From positions 310,001-374,000 of the forward strand of contig NW_026944385.1 of NCBI RefSeq assembly GCF_033439725.1: 64,000 nt of DNA, written 5' to 3'. The notes beneath the pieces are model-generated. The model was given only the letters and a program-made list of their open reading frames with translations, searched no databases and was not told where the DNA came from. The translations under genes were made by a program, and so were the position numbers. Shown piece after piece: positions 21,995 through 35,902 of the stretch. Origin of the DNA: Neurospora tetraspora. Its lineage: Eukaryota; Ascomycota; Sordariomycetes; Sordariales; Sordariaceae. The first letter of the stretch is position 1, and every line of letters starts with the position of its first letter.

Positions 21995-22849
21995 TTTGGG
22001 TGGCGTTGTTCAGAGAATGTTGTAGTTTTGAGAGATGGCGAAAGGGAAAAGGGGGTTGTTTTCTTGGGGAGAGTTGAGAAGGAATGGGCGACGCTTGGCT
22101 TATAAGTTCAAGTTCCGGTGAGTCTCGCGTTTTCTTCACCTTGTGGAATTTCTGTCCGTTGATATTAGAATTGCGTGTACAATTTGTGTCTTGCGGCAAA
22201 TCTGCTGGGACGAAGAGGATTGGTTCGGGAGCAATTCCTGGGGGCGTAACGGCTGATCTCAACACATTAACGAACGAACGAACCGCGACATTGCAGTATA
22301 TGTAAAATGCGGAGAACGCCTTTCCGCTCAATCAACCGCTGCCGTCTCGGACGTTTCCCCTGGGCCCCATCGTGCACGTATAACCGGAAGCCAGATTTAC
22401 CCCGGATTTTGTGCTCGGGGGGCCAAAAGCATGTATCAACTTCGACCCCTCCTCCGGCACTTTTGAGAGTAACGGTCCCTGAGTGCCCTTCCACCCACCC
22501 GGTGAAAGATCCCGCAGCTCTTTCTACCTAGTCATCTGGGACGGACACTTCCAAGTTCAACGACAAGTTCGCTTTGGCCAACTGGACGGACGGCACCAGC
22601 CACTCAGCCAGCCATTCGTGTGAAGCCAGTCCCAGGGAGACGCGACGGGGTACGGAAATCATGGCGATTATGTGTTTGGCTGGAAGGATAACGCGCTGCA
22701 GAAGGCGACGGATGGACTCGAATTGTAATATCAATTGTCCGCAGCTGAAGACGGGACGCAGAGTAGGGATACAGGTGGGGAATAAGTGTGGGGTGAGGTG
22801 AGGGATCAGGTGGGGGAGAGGAGGGGATTGATGGATGGGTGTAAGTTTT
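21995..22849. other. Intergenic, upstream of the lectin-like gene
   Basis: Promoter side of the lectin gene. No other gene is seen. Confidence 0.5.
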
Positions 22850-22920
22850 CTTTCTTCCTTCCTTCCTTCCTTCCTTCCTTCCTTCCTTCCTTCCTTCCTT
22901 CCTTCCTTTCTTGCTTCCTT
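22850..22920. repeat. CTTC tetranucleotide microsatellite
   Basis: About sixteen CTTC units, nearly uninterrupted, followed by a few imperfect ones. A translated frame across it gives only Phe-Leu-Pro-Ser repeats and is not a gene. Confidence 0.95.
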
Positions 22921-23515
22921 CTTTTTGGCTCTGGCTGTTGGTGCTTATAGTGTTCCTGCCTGTGGTTATAAGATAGATGCCTTAACTGGAGCTGACATAA
23001 GTGGATGTGCATACACAGTAGATGGGACTCAGCGAGATTCCACTTCCCGGTGGTATACACGACAGAAGAAGCATTGTGCTAGGTAATTCAAGTAGTTTCA
23101 TACCTTTCATATTATTATAGCTATTCAGAGGTATGGTCCTACTACGTACCTTAAAAACCGAGAGTTCGACCGAAATCTTGCAAGCTTGGTAAAGTGTGTG
23201 TGTGTGTGTGTGGTCCCCATTTACTGCTCAGGCGTTTGTTGATGAGAACTTAGCAACCAAGTCTTAATAACTCTTTACCACCGTCATCACTACTGACTAG
23301 ACTAGGTCCCCGGCGGAGGCAAGCGATGAAATATCTCGAGCGCTTAGTGCTTACCAGCAGTCTGGTACTATGCCTGAGCCTGGCTGTGTCAGTTAAATCA
23401 TCATTCTACCTAAGAATTTCGCACATCCTCCTTCCGACCACCAGAACCATGACTAGGTAACCACAACCCTTTCTGCTATCCATTCTTAATCAACACCGTT
23501 ACCTCAACCATAACC
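22921..23515. other. Intergenic with a short GT repeat
   Basis: Contains a (GT) run of about nine units near 23194-23211. No gene is seen. Confidence 0.5.
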
Positions 23516-23887
23516 ATGACCGTAACCGCGCATTTACATCACCCCGACTTTCTCCCGGACTGTTCACTGTGCCATACCGGCGATCTCGAAGCGGCCACCA
23601 AGATCGTCAACCGCGAGACTCCACTAGTCTCAACAGCCAGCCCAGCTAGAGGTACAAAAAGGCCTTCCGAACGCTGTATGGGGAGGGCATTGGTACGTAC
23701 CTCCCAGAAAGGCCATCCGATCATCCTGACGTCTTTGAAAAGTAAAAAGTCGAATTATGCGCTGGGCAAAAGAGAAAAAAAAGAAGAAAAAAAAGGTTGC
23801 GAAGAGTTGACGAGGTACAATGAAGAAATAGAAGTTCAAAGGTATAGTCAGTCGGATTGTCCCAGGGCCGTGAGTAATGGGAGTTGA
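23516..23887 (+). CDS. Short possible gene, unrecognised
   Basis: An ATG in good context (accATGacc) opens a 123-codon frame. The first 60 codons show gene-like codon choice (many C-ending codons) and the stretch DFLPDCSLCHTGDLEAAT. A GTACGT donor at about 23694 could end a first exon there, and the remainder of the frame is Lys/Glu-rich and unconvincing. No family recognised. It could be a real first exon or chance. Confidence 0.22.
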   Translation: MTVTAHLHHPDFLPDCSLCHTGDLEAATKIVNRETPLVSTASPARGTKRPSERCMGRALVRTSQKGHPIILTSLKSKKSNYALGKREKKEEKKGCEELTRYNEEIEVQRYSQSDCPRAVSNGS

Positions 23888-24129
23888 TGAGGCAGAGAGG
23901 TCCTCGGGCCCAGATGCCCGGCGGATGGAATTGTATAAGTATATCATCAATAAAAGAACGGGAAGCAAAGGGAAAAAATGAATGGGTAGCTGCGGGTTAT
24001 GGGCAAAAGACATGGATTGTAGTGTTGTGGCTTGCTTTGGTGTCAAGACGTTGCTCGAGTGAACTTTGCGCTTTTCCCATCGTAACTAATCCACCGAAAC
24101 AAAGTGATCGTAGAGTCAATGGCGCCATT

Positions 24130-27100
24130 CTATGGAGCGGACGACCCCTGTTGCTTTTGTTGTCCGTCTTCCTCTTCCTGTGGTTGGTCGTCCTTCCCTT
24201 CCTCATCTCCTTGTTCCTCCTGATCGTCCTGCTCCTCCTGCTCCTCCTCCTCCTCCTCTTGGTCATCCTCTTGCTCCTCGTCGTGTTCACCTTCCACTTC
24301 TTGTCCCTCCTGCTGTTTTTGTTGTCCGTCGCCGCAGCCTTGCTGTTCCTTTGCGTCTGGTGCTGATGGTGCCTCTTCCGCTGGTGTTTGATATGTCTCA
24401 AGGTCCTCTTCATCATCCTGCTCTTCACCTTCCTCTTGTGCATCCTCCTCCTCTGGCTCCTCCTCTTCTTGTCCCTCCACTTGTTCTTTTTGCCCCTCTG
24501 CTTGTCCCTGCTCCTGTGCCTGTCCTTCATCTGCCTCGCCTTCCTCCTCTACATCCTCTCGTGACCCATCATTTCGCTGCTCCCCTTCCTCCTGCTCCTC
24601 GTCCTCTTCAGACCCATATTCCTCTTCATGCCCCTCACCATCCATCGGTGTCGAGGTGGAAGTATCCCTCTCTTCTTGGCCATCGCCTCCCTCACGGGGC
24701 TCCCTACCTCCTTGCTGCTGAGCCACATCAGCAGCCGGCGCTTTATTGTACCCCTTTCTCGGTCCTCTTCGCTTCTTGGGCGGAATGGTATGCACTCCTA
24801 TCTGTATCCCCTGAGGAGGTTCTCTTGGTCGTATTCTTTGAAACCCAGGGAGGTCCGTCGGTGGAGGCGCTGGGCGCGGTGGTGGTGGCCCTGATCGTGG
24901 CGGTGGTAGTGGTGGAAGCGTGTGGTCCGACGCCGGTGGCGGTATCTTGGAAGTGACCATGATCCCCTTCGGCTCCGCTATCGGCCTCTGCAGCTGTTCT
25001 TCCATCTGTCTCTGCAGCTGTGCTTCCATCTGCTTAGGCCTGAAATTACTCCACTGCTCTGGCATCTTCCTGGGTTGATCCATCATTTTGTACATCGAGA
25101 ATGCCACCGGGTTGTCCCTCCCAAAGAACTTGACGTACTTCAGCCACCCCTTGCCGAAAACTTTGTTGTTCATGTCAATGTCCACCCAGCCTCTGTTCCT
25201 GTTTGCGGGATCCATGTCTAGTTCAACGTCAAACTCTCCTGTTCGCCGGCCGATCCAGTCGAAGAAGATGCGCAGGGGAGGCATGGGCTCATAGGGGGAT
25301 CTCCGTCGCGGATACTCCACGAAGAAGTCATCACCTCGTCTTCGCTTCTTATGGGGTATATGTGGCAGAACCTCAGGGTCGTGGAGCAGGTAGGCTGACA
25401 GTTCGTCCAGCAAGCGTTCCGATCTGGCGAGGATCATGGTGCCTAGAGCGACTTTGAGGTTGATGGAAGCTACGAGGCCGTAGCTGTCGACAGGCCAGTT
25501 GAGGATGTCGATGGTCATTTCGCCAGGGCGTCCTCCCCATCCTCCATCTTCCAGGGCGGGACACTGGACCAGCCACGAGCCAACCAGCTCTTCGATCTCG
25601 AAGGGCTCATATGCTTGCTGAGGGTTCGTCTGTAAGAGGTCGGCCTTTACTTGACACAAGCGGAAGTGAGGTTGAAGTGCCAATTCCCAGGTAGGGTTAC
25701 CTTGGATTTCCACCCTTTGCGGCGCAGCGCTTGCGACTTGTTGGTGCATGGATGTGATTCGGAGGTGCTCGATGACTTGGAATGGCCTATCACCCCAGCC
25801 GATAACCGTCTTGTCGATGCCGTTGCCGATGAAAGCCCAGACACGGAGGTCCGGGACGCGAAGGACGGCCTGTGTCAGGATATTCCGGATATCGGGACCT
25901 CCAAACCATCCTTCGATGACGACGGGCTCCTGCGTCAACATGGGCATGGGGCGTCCGTACAAGCCGGTAAGCCAGTACTTGGACAGGAAGTAGTCGATGT
26001 GGAAATGGGCCTCCATGGTAGGCACATGGATGGTTATGGACGGATGGGAGGCTGCAATGCTGGCAAAGGCCTCCTCGATGGCCCTCTCGATGCCGTACTC
26101 CTCCCAGCAAATGACGGACCAGAGAGGCATCATGTGGGACCGCAATCCGGGAACGGCTTTGACAACGCTGCGGGTGCCGTCGTAGTCGTTTAGTTTGTGC
26201 AGTATGATGGGGTACCGTGTTTTCCTGGGATCAGGTCGGCCCTTGGTGCCCTTGAGGAAATACTTGGCCATGAAGAGGTCGAGGCTGCAGTTGATCTCGT
26301 CGGTGGGGGTGGCGCAGCGTGCAAAGGTCTGCTGTTCCCAGTACCTGAATGCCTCTTTGTACTGTTTGTAGATGTCCTTGAACTGTCTCCTGAGGTTGTA
26401 CTCAATGGTCGAAATGTCAGCAGGCGGGAGCTTGCCTTCTTTGATGGTTTCTCTGCGTAGGGCCGTCTCTAGAGCGAAGAACAAGTCCCCAGGAAGAGGC
26501 TCGGCGCGGAGGGGAGACTGGTGAACGGGGATGCCGTAGTGTATCAGTTGGGCGTGGAACCAGGCTTTGGCGACGGGTTCGATGGGCGGGGCGGCATTGG
26601 GATCGCGCATAATCATGTGGAGGTTGTAGGGCGTCTCCCGCTTGAAGCCCAGGGCCTTGAAGCCGTCTTTGTCGTAAGTGAAGGGTCCATGGACAGCGGG
26701 TGCTGGAGGCATGGGCTTTGGGCCTGGATCGGGGGGTGGCGGGCCAAGAAGTCCAAAGATGCCATTGGGGTGAGGACTTGGTGCTGGCCGAGGATGAAGA
26801 TTGGTATGAGGTGGGCGCGGAGGACCGTTGTTAGCAGTGGTGTTAGTGTTGGGATGACCGTTTGGATGAGCTCCTGTTGAAGATGGGGTTGAGATATTCC
26901 CAGTCGGGGGTCGACTTTCATCAGATGAACTACCATAACGAGCTGGTTGAGTGTGTTCTTGGCTTTCATTTTGAGTCTCTGGCTGGCCTTCAGGTTGAGC
27001 ATGTGTTTGCGTCTCAGGCGCGGGACTCGAAGGTTCAGAATGAGATTGAGTGCCAGGCCCTTGGTCATCACTGCCTTGATCCCCAGGTTGGACTTGGGCG

Positions 27101-27273
27101 GGACTCTGAGTTTGAGACTGGAATGCAGGTGTTTCGCCATCGAAGAGAGAGTCGGCGTCGTTGTCGGCGTCGGCTTCCGGGTGAGTCTCGGCGGCGGCGG
27201 GGTCCTGGCTTGGACTTGTTGGTTGCGACTGTTCAGAATCGGAGTCCATTGTGGAAAGTTGAGAAGGTTCCAT
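24130..27273 (-). CDS. Large acidic-tailed protein of unknown function
   Basis: A single exon of 1047 codons. Residues 1-170 are Ser/Gln/Thr/Pro-rich and disordered-looking. About 195-690 is a folded core rich in aromatic residues (for example WFHAQLIHYGIPVH, HFHIDYFLSKYWL, WAFIGNGIDKTVIGWG, FEIEELVGSWLVQCP). About 750-830 is proline-rich, with a basic PPKKRRGPRKGY patch that looks like a nuclear localisation signal. From about 855 to the end it is dominated by Glu, Gln and Asp. No known domain, signal peptide or membrane segment was recognised. The combination suggests a nuclear scaffold or chromatin-associated protein, which is inference. The ATG at 27273 is the first in the frame. The acidic tail makes long antisense Leu/Val frames that are not genes. 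Confidence 0.85.
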   Translation of the reverse strand: MEPSQLSTMDSDSEQSQPTSPSQDPAAAETHPEADADNDADSLFDGETPAFQSQTQSPAQVQPGDQGSDDQGPGTQSHSEPSSPAPETQTHAQPEGQPETQNESQEHTQPARYGSSSDESRPPTGNISTPSSTGAHPNGHPNTNTTANNGPPRPPHTNLHPRPAPSPHPNGIFGLLGPPPPDPGPKPMPPAPAVHGPFTYDKDGFKALGFKRETPYNLHMIMRDPNAAPPIEPVAKAWFHAQLIHYGIPVHQSPLRAEPLPGDLFFALETALRRETIKEGKLPPADISTIEYNLRRQFKDIYKQYKEAFRYWEQQTFARCATPTDEINCSLDLFMAKYFLKGTKGRPDPRKTRYPIILHKLNDYDGTRSVVKAVPGLRSHMMPLWSVICWEEYGIERAIEEAFASIAASHPSITIHVPTMEAHFHIDYFLSKYWLTGLYGRPMPMLTQEPVVIEGWFGGPDIRNILTQAVLRVPDLRVWAFIGNGIDKTVIGWGDRPFQVIEHLRITSMHQQVASAAPQRVEIQGNPTWELALQPHFRLCQVKADLLQTNPQQAYEPFEIEELVGSWLVQCPALEDGGWGGRPGEMTIDILNWPVDSYGLVASINLKVALGTMILARSERLLDELSAYLLHDPEVLPHIPHKKRRRGDDFFVEYPRRRSPYEPMPPLRIFFDWIGRRTGEFDVELDMDPANRNRGWVDIDMNNKVFGKGWLKYVKFFGRDNPVAFSMYKMMDQPRKMPEQWSNFRPKQMEAQLQRQMEEQLQRPIAEPKGIMVTSKIPPPASDHTLPPLPPPRSGPPPPRPAPPPTDLPGFQRIRPREPPQGIQIGVHTIPPKKRRGPRKGYNKAPAADVAQQQGGREPREGGDGQEERDTSTSTPMDGEGHEEEYGSEEDEEQEEGEQRNDGSREDVEEEGEADEGQAQEQGQAEGQKEQVEGQEEEEPEEEDAQEEGEEQDDEEDLETYQTPAEEAPSAPDAKEQQGCGDGQQKQQEGQEVEGEHDEEQEDDQEEEEEEQEEQDDQEEQGDEEGKDDQPQEEEDGQQKQQGSSAP

Positions 27274-28376
27274 GGCTGTCGCGTGTGTGCCTAAGTACTA
27301 TGTGTCATTGGTATCGCATCATGTCGCTCCAAGTGTTCACCATAACAGCCCCAGATGGTGATGTTTTGTTACACTTGAGAATCAACAAACACAAGTGAGC
27401 TGGACGAACTTCAGGCGCGCGAATCGACGACCGACGTTGAACGCTAGCGCTATTGTCTCGGCCGGCAATGCTGGTCCAATCAGTGGATCCGGCCCCCACA
27501 TCTGGACTCCCATCAAGTTACTAACAGCATTTCAAGCTTTCAACGTGATGAGCTGTTAGTGTGTAAATGGCTGCCCCGGTCGCCGTGACAGCACATTGGC
27601 CAGCTGTCAGTGTTGAAATCAGCTGCCCGACACCCCGCCCATCTTTGCTGTCATCCCGTCTCTCAACATCTCAATTCCATCTCGCTTTCCAAATCTCCGA
27701 GACGGAAAAAGTACTTGAGACAAAATGTCAAAATGCGACTATCAAGGTACCACAACTCCACCGCAAGAAGCGACCGAAGGATGATGGAATATTTTGGGCG
27801 GCAATGACCGAGGTACTTTCGCGCCCGAAACCCCGGCAACGAGTGTCTTGTCATGCCCGAATCCCCATCTCATCTAAACCGCAACCGGAGATGGACTTCG
27901 GTGACCAAAACACCACGGCAAGAACGTTACGCAGATGCGCCTTTTGCGCCAATGAAACTGCGAAGCGGGAGCTATGTCTGAACGCATCTTTTCCGGGGTT
28001 CCATCGACCATCACGATTGCTCTCTCTTCAGCTCGGATTGCTTCAAAGTAGGGGACTTTTATACTCATCGGTCCCGCCCACGAAAAGCTTCGCGGCTCGA
28101 CTTGAAACCATCCGACGGGAGACTTGCCGTCGGAGCGGTTATTCTTTCCTCGAGTGATGTCCTGGACCCTTTCGGGCGCAATATCTGTCGCACTGCGACC
28201 TGGAGAGCTGGATCGCGAGGACATCATTATGATATAAACCAAGAACTCCCTTCCTACCTTTAATCCAAGGGTTTCGTTCAACTCGACTGGATATCCATCA
28301 TCTGCACTCACCTCACACTGCCTTCGTCAATACCACAAAGCAGCATATCAGAAAACAGGTATACCAGTCAGTCACC
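27274..28376. other. Divergent intergenic region
   Basis: Lies between two genes transcribed away from each other, so it probably holds both promoters. A 196-codon plus-strand frame (27567-28157) exists but shows no domain, no splice context and uneven codon use. I do not call it. Confidence 0.5.
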
Positions 28377-29192
28377 ATGCTCACCAAAATCCTCCTCGCC
28401 CTCGCGGCCCTTGCCCTCACAACTGCCACTCCTCTTCATCTAGACGACTCCTCCCCCACCTCTCAACAACCTCCAACCTCCACTGCCCTCGGCTTCGCCC
28501 TCGTCGCCAACCTCACCGACCCCGACATGGCCCGCAACCTCTTCCTAGACGACATCAACCACTGGTCCCTCCGCGGCGTGCACGTCGGCGCCGGCCAAAG
28601 CACCGCCGTCCTCGCCAAACCCAACACCACTGCCTCCGGTTCCTCTTCAAACACCATCGCCGAAAGATCCAGTTCCAGCCCGCACCAAATCTACTACCAA
28701 AACTCCACCGGCGGCATCTCCCTCGACGACTCCAACCCCTTCCCGCTCTCCATCCGTCTAGGCGGCATCTACGACTCCGACTTCCCCTCCGTTTTGTATC
28801 TGGGCATCTTCTTCGGGCTATCCACCCCCTCCATCTCCATCTCTTCACCATCCGGTCACCCGCGTCTTTTCATCTCCTCTGCCGGTCCTGGCACCCCCGA
28901 GGCTGAAGAACCCACTGCTCCCGGCTCGCCGGTAACGGATAGCGAGGCGCCGGAGCTGTATCAACATGGCACGTTTATCGTGTGTAACGAGACCGATCCG
29001 GTTTACACGCGGCCGCAGTACCCGGTTCGGTTTGTCAAGTCGAATGGGGATGGGACGGTTAGTTTGCCGAGTAATTGTGCAAGGATTGAGCTGGTGGCCG
29101 AGTGTGGGGTGTTGAGGTATTTGGATGGGCAAGGGATGGAATACGGGCAGGATAAGCCGGGGGTTGTGGGGTGTTTTGACGGGGGGCTTTGA
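28377..29192 (+). CDS. Small secreted protein, DUF7907-like
   Basis: Single exon, 271 residues, ATG in strong context (gtcaccATGc). It has a signal peptide (MLTKILLALAALALTTATP), then GFALVANLTDPD and WSLRGVHVGAGQSTAVLA. This resembles the start of a fungal secreted family that I believe is catalogued as DUF7907 (phe-x-Leu-Val-Ala-Asn, His-x-Gly-x-Gly, Ala-Val-Leu). Four Cys residues in the C-terminal third (FIVCNETD, SNCARIEL, AECGVLRY, GVVGCFDG) could form two disulfides. A Ser-rich linker and several Asn-x-Ser/Thr sites fit secretion. The function of the family is unknown. Codon use is strongly C-ending in the first half and G-ending in the last. Confidence 0.75.
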   Translation: MLTKILLALAALALTTATPLHLDDSSPTSQQPPTSTALGFALVANLTDPDMARNLFLDDINHWSLRGVHVGAGQSTAVLAKPNTTASGSSSNTIAERSSSSPHQIYYQNSTGGISLDDSNPFPLSIRLGGIYDSDFPSVLYLGIFFGLSTPSISISSPSGHPRLFISSAGPGTPEAEEPTAPGSPVTDSEAPELYQHGTFIVCNETDPVYTRPQYPVRFVKSNGDGTVSLPSNCARIELVAECGVLRYLDGQGMEYGQDKPGVVGCFDGGL

Positions 29193-30322
29193 GTCTCTTT
29201 GATGGAACGATGGGAGAGGGTTGGTTAGCTGAGGGAGAGGAGAGCCGGGCTGTGTGTGCATGGGAGTTGTGTGAGGCGTGGAATCGCGAGCGTCATGTAC
29301 GGCGAAACGGAGATGGATGCACTGGGTAATCAGGAGTTGGAATGGAAGCTTGAGGCCATTCAAGGTGGTTCGAAAGACAGCTAGCTGCAACGCAAGCCAT
29401 GCTGTTTTAGCGAGCCTTGAGGAAGTTGAAGAATGAGTACCTTTAGCATGACAGCTTTTATCCATGCGGGCATTCGGTCAACAATGGAGTATGTACCATC
29501 GAACACTAATGAGTCAAATGTCTCGATGTCTTTTACGTGGGGTTTTGACGTTCCAAAAGACGATGGTCGTTGAATCCTGAGCCCCGGCCCCGGGATCTAC
29601 AGTAAATCCTCATCTCCCCCTTCTTCCTCTTGCCCACCATTTCTGTCCTATTCTTGTCGAGAACCCAGCCAAGCCCATCCCATCCCAGCCCTACGCCAAC
29701 TTTTCTTCCCTCACCACCGCCATCTCTCGCCAGTCTTCCACGGTTACATCGCAAAGAAACGACAGCTCGTTTCACGAGATTTACCCGCCTTGGCACACTG
29801 TAAGACATGCCGCAAATAAGCGTAGTACTGTGCGCTTGGAACCTGTCTACAGCAGCTGAGTGGTCAATCGGAAGCCCAAACAGTATGTGGCGGCGGCGGC
29901 ACCACGTCCACTAAGACGAAATGAGTAAATGAGCGGGCGCTCAGGGGGGTTTGTATCAGCTTGAAGGGGTTGAAGGGTCGACAAAAAGTGATTATTGATG
30001 AGACAAAGTGATCATTGATGAGACAAAGGCTTCTTTGATCTGTTACTCAACTTTCACTTCAGTTTTCCTTCAGTATCTTTTGTGTGATTGAACTCTTTAG
30101 ACTCTTATCATTCCTTGACACCCCTTTGGATAGCAAACAATACAGATCACAGTCAAAAGAGGAGGACGACAAGAAAAACTCACCTATGGTCATCGCGAGA
30201 TATCCAGCGACCAGCGGCATCACGCCCTGCTAAACATACCTCTACGCTCCGGGCGACACCACAGGCAACATCACGGGCGACACCACGGGCAACATCAACA
30301 TCAACATCACCCACCTCTAACA
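29193..30322. other. Intergenic and 5' leader of the mannosidase gene
   Basis: No gene seen. A 20-bp unit (gtgatYattgatgagacaaa) is repeated twice in tandem near 29988-30028. Imperfect caacatcacggg/caccac repeats fill about 30251-30310, just before the mannosidase ATG. Confidence 0.6.
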
Positions 30323-32312
<1,990 letters not shown>

Positions 32313-33661
32313 TGTTTATGTTGTTAGTATCTGGATACCATAATTGGATTGGATATACCATCAATGATCACGTTGCCCATCCGTGGCAGTCGCGGTTCGC
32401 TGGCGCGTCGAAGTGACCATGGGCGGGATCCAACGTTGCAATATCAAGAACACCCAACCTGGACAGTTGGTGCTCGGGAACCAGTGTTACAACTGCCGAA
32501 TGCGCATCCATATTGCCATGTTGAGATGGACGAGTCAGAGTTGGCGACCAGAGATTGAAGTCGCAGTTGGCTCTCCGGTTGGTGGTCAACTGGGGAAGGA
32601 AGGCTGGGGTGGGGAGGTGGATCAAATTAACTGCAGTCTGTTGCAGCAGAAGCACGGCACATACGTACCGGGAAGGTGCATCTCAACGTCTGCATGACCC
32701 GCAAACTCTGCACTTTCCATTCTCCAGGTCATTTGGACGCTTGGAAAAGGAAGTGGAAGCCATTCGAGTCTGAGGAGACCAGATGTTCGCAACGTCTTGG
32801 CGACTTCCCTCTTCCGGTCAATGCTGGGCGGAGAAAGTGTCCATTTCCCCACCGTAGCGATGCTGATTCGGGATAGACTCAAGGCCTTAACAGAATAGAC
32901 TGTGACCTGAACACTATCATTCTCTTTTTTCATCATCAGAATGATGCCGGGACAAACCAAGGAACCATACAGAAACTGCACTTCTTCACTTCTCCTCTAA
33001 CACCCTTTTTCAGCCCCTGAAAAACGTCATTGAAGGATGCCCTATACTGGGACACGATATTGTTAGTGATAGAGGAAATTGTAGCGATCCAGCCTCTCCG
33101 CACTGACGGTACCTCGGCCCTCCTCCTCCCAAGTACATCTCCGGTACACTTTCTGGTTCTTCCCCTCCCTCTCCTTCGACTCCTCCAGTTCATTCCCCCG
33201 CACCCATTTATCTCTTACCTACCTTTAGAGGTACCAGCCCCCAAAGCTCCAGATGCGGCAGGTCGTCCATTTGTTCCAGTTCACGATACCCTCTTAAACA
33301 ATATGCAGGAATGGGAACTTGGCATCAGTCTTGAGGGCGCAATATTGTCTGGTTCCAGATTGCCATAGCTACTCGTCAGGGATTCGAGACATCGGAGGAC
33401 CCTGACGGTGACACAATCTGATCTCGAAGAAACACAAGTCTCACCGAGCGATCCAATCATGTTCCGCTAGAAGCTAGAGCTAGGCAATGGGACTTTGAAA
33501 AGCTCGCAATGGCGCAGAAGGGCACGAGGGTATGCACCCTGTCGGTTTCTCGCTCCTTACCAGTGAGCAAGCCCATCAAGCGTCGGATCACGACAACCTT
33601 ACCACGATCCTGAACATCAAAACATTTGTTGTCTACAAGATCAGAAGCTTGAGAAATCACC
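32313..33661. other. Intergenic, no gene seen
   Basis: 1.35 kb between two plus-strand genes. A 112-codon frame at 33030-33368 has no recognisable feature. The end of the region is the MFS promoter. Confidence 0.5.
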
Positions 33662-35291
33662 ATGGCTCACTCGGTCGAAGAAACGGATCTAGACAAGGAG
33701 AAGCAGTTGGACGGGGTCCAAGTTAGCAGGAACAACGAGGTCAGCAGGTCCATCGCACGCTGTCTTATCTTCCAACATGCTGAGCCAAGTTCTACCAGTT
33801 CACCCCGGAATTCGAGTATTCTCAAGCCGAGGAACGAGCATTATTGCGTAAACAAGACTTGACCATTCTCCCCCTTTGCGCCGCCATCTACTTCCTCTGC
33901 TATCTCGACCGTTCCAATATCGGCAACGCCCGCATTCTCAACTCGTCGACACACAATGATATGCAGACCGAGACCCATTCCACCCAATACCAGTTCAACA
34001 TCGCCTTGATGGTCTTCCTGGTGGCATACGCCACTTTCGAGGTCCCATCCAACATTCTGCTCAAGAAGCTGCGACCTTCGCGATGGATCGCATTCCTTAT
34101 GTTCTCATGGGGTGCCATAACTATGGGCCTCGGTGGTGTTCAAAGCTTTCACGCTCTGGCCGCCGTGAGGTTCATCCTTGGTGCTTCTGAAGCCGGTCTT
34201 TTCCCGGGGTTGGTACTCCTACTTGGCTCTTTAACCACCTCAAAGCGCTAACCATCTCGGTTGATAGGTTGGTCTACTACCTTACCTTCTGGTACAAGTC
34301 CGACGAGCGGAGTGTCAGGGTCGCCTCCATCCTCGCCAGCGCCACGCTCGCCGGTGCCTTCGGAGGCGCAATTGCATACGGCATCGGCCACATGAATGGC
34401 GCAAGCGGACTATCTGCCTGGCGCTGGCTCTTCATCATCGAAGGCGCACCCTCTTGCCTCTCGTCACTCTTTGTCCTCTTTTTCCTACCGGACTACCCAG
34501 AGGAACACCTCAAAGGAAGAGAACGCGAAATTGCGCTAGCTCGTCTCAAGGTAGAAGGGAGCAAGAGACATCATCGCAGTATGACGTGGCAGGACGCCAA
34601 AACTACGCTTTCCGACTGGCGACTCTACGGTCACTACCTCATCTATTTTGGAGTCTCGGTTCCCTTCAGCTCGCTGTCGTTGTTCACCCCATCCATCACT
34701 GCCGGACTGGGATACAAAGATCTCCGGGCTCAGTTGATGAGCGTTCCACCTTATGCGGTAGCTTATGGTTAGTCCATGCATATCTGGGTACCACGGGACA
34801 CTCCACTGACAGAAATACCTACAGTGACACAGATTGTTGTTTCGTGGTCGGCGGACCGCTTCAACGCCCGCGGTATTCACTGCGCCGTATTTGCGCTCAT
34901 TGGTGCCGTAGGCTTTATAGCGTTGGTCACGCTACCAGTAGATGCCTACCAACACAGATACGGTTGCCTCATCCTTGCATCGGCGGGTTCGTTTGCCTGT
35001 GTTCCCCCAATGCTGGGATGGCTCTCATCCAATGTCTACAGTACGGCTTCCGTAGGCCTTGCTATTGCAATAAATGTGAGTGTCGGGGGTGGCATCGGCC
35101 AAATCCCCGGTGTTTGGATTTACAAGAAAGAGGAGGCAGCTCGAGGATATCCCACTGGTCACTGGACCAACGCGGGGATGCTTCTCATGGTTGCGGCTGG
35201 AGCGGCTGGGCTCCGTGTCTGGTATGGGTACAAGAACCGAAGGCTGCTTCGCGAAAGTAATGGACAGGAGGTCCGGTTATTCAGACTTTGA
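33662..35291 (+). CDS. MFS permease, DAL5/anion:cation symporter type
   Basis: Exons about 33662-33721, 33790-34208, 34268-34767 and 34825-35291 give about 481 residues. It is a plasma-membrane symporter of the allantoate/vitamin/carboxylate type. Diagnostic parts are the first helix with CAAIYFLCYLDRSNIGNAR (the D-R-S-N-I-G-N signature), YATFEVPSNILLKKLRPSRW, FILGASEAGLFPG, and SAWRWLFIIEG at the middle of the protein. Six helices precede and six follow the central loop. Intron 2 uses an unusual donor (GTTGGT), but it is the only choice that joins GLFPG to LVYYLTFWY in frame. Intron 1's donor is uncertain: GTTAGC at 33722 was chosen over GTCAGC at 33740. The substrate is not predictable from sequence. 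Confidence 0.85.
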
Positions 35292-35902
35292 GAGGGAAGC
35301 TTTTTTTTTACGTATTCACCCGCAGCTGATGGACAAGGTAAGCATTCGAACGTCGTAATCCGGTTTTTTTTTTTGGATAGCAATTGTCATGGTCACCAGT
35401 TAATTGAGATGCCACCAGCACATGACAATCGAGTTTTGGGAGCAAGTCATAGCGGCATACAAAGGTTCATTTTCCCCAGAGCAATTTAAGCGTGGAAGTG
35501 GAGTTCTCTTCACTCATCCGCCCAAGCGTACAGCTCGTGGACAGGGGCGATATCCTTTTCAGACATGGCAGTCCCGGCGAGATAGGTCCAAGAAGCAGAC
35601 AGTAACCTCCATGAGATCGGTCGGGGTTCGGAGGAATGGGGTTCTGGTTTGGGGTCCAAGGGGCCCAAACACCAAACTAACAAAGACTCCAGGTTTCCTC
35701 AGTAACGGAACATGAAGCAAGAATGGGGATACCACGCGGTAGAAAGCGGGGGGCACCCTTCAGGTTACCGCCAGTCTGGACCAGATCAACAATGGGCACG
35801 TATGGTGACAGAGAGGGATCATGCACCAGTGGCAGCGAATTTACCTCGGACTCGAGCTGTACCCCAATTCCTACCTGCCGGTAAGCTTTCTCCAACTACC
35901 TC
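35292..35902. other. Intergenic, no gene seen
   Basis: 3' flank of the permease gene with short A/T homopolymers. No gene supported. Confidence 0.5.

Noticed and set aside
22835-23086. Frame encoding repeated Phe-Leu-Pro-Ser.
   Set aside because: Translation of the CTTC microsatellite, not a protein.
24132-24956. Long plus-strand frame of 274 codons, Leu/Pro/Val-rich.
   Set aside because: It is antisense to the acidic, Glu/Gln-rich tail of the 1047-residue protein; GAG/CAG repeats read backward give Leu/Val/Pro.
27567-28157. 196-codon plus-strand frame in the divergent promoter region.
   Set aside because: No domain, no signal peptide, irregular codon usage, and it would occupy both neighbouring promoters.
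34454-35260. 268-codon plus-strand frame overlapping the permease gene.
   Set aside because: Crosses permease exons and an intron in the wrong frame; the permease frame has clear membrane motifs.
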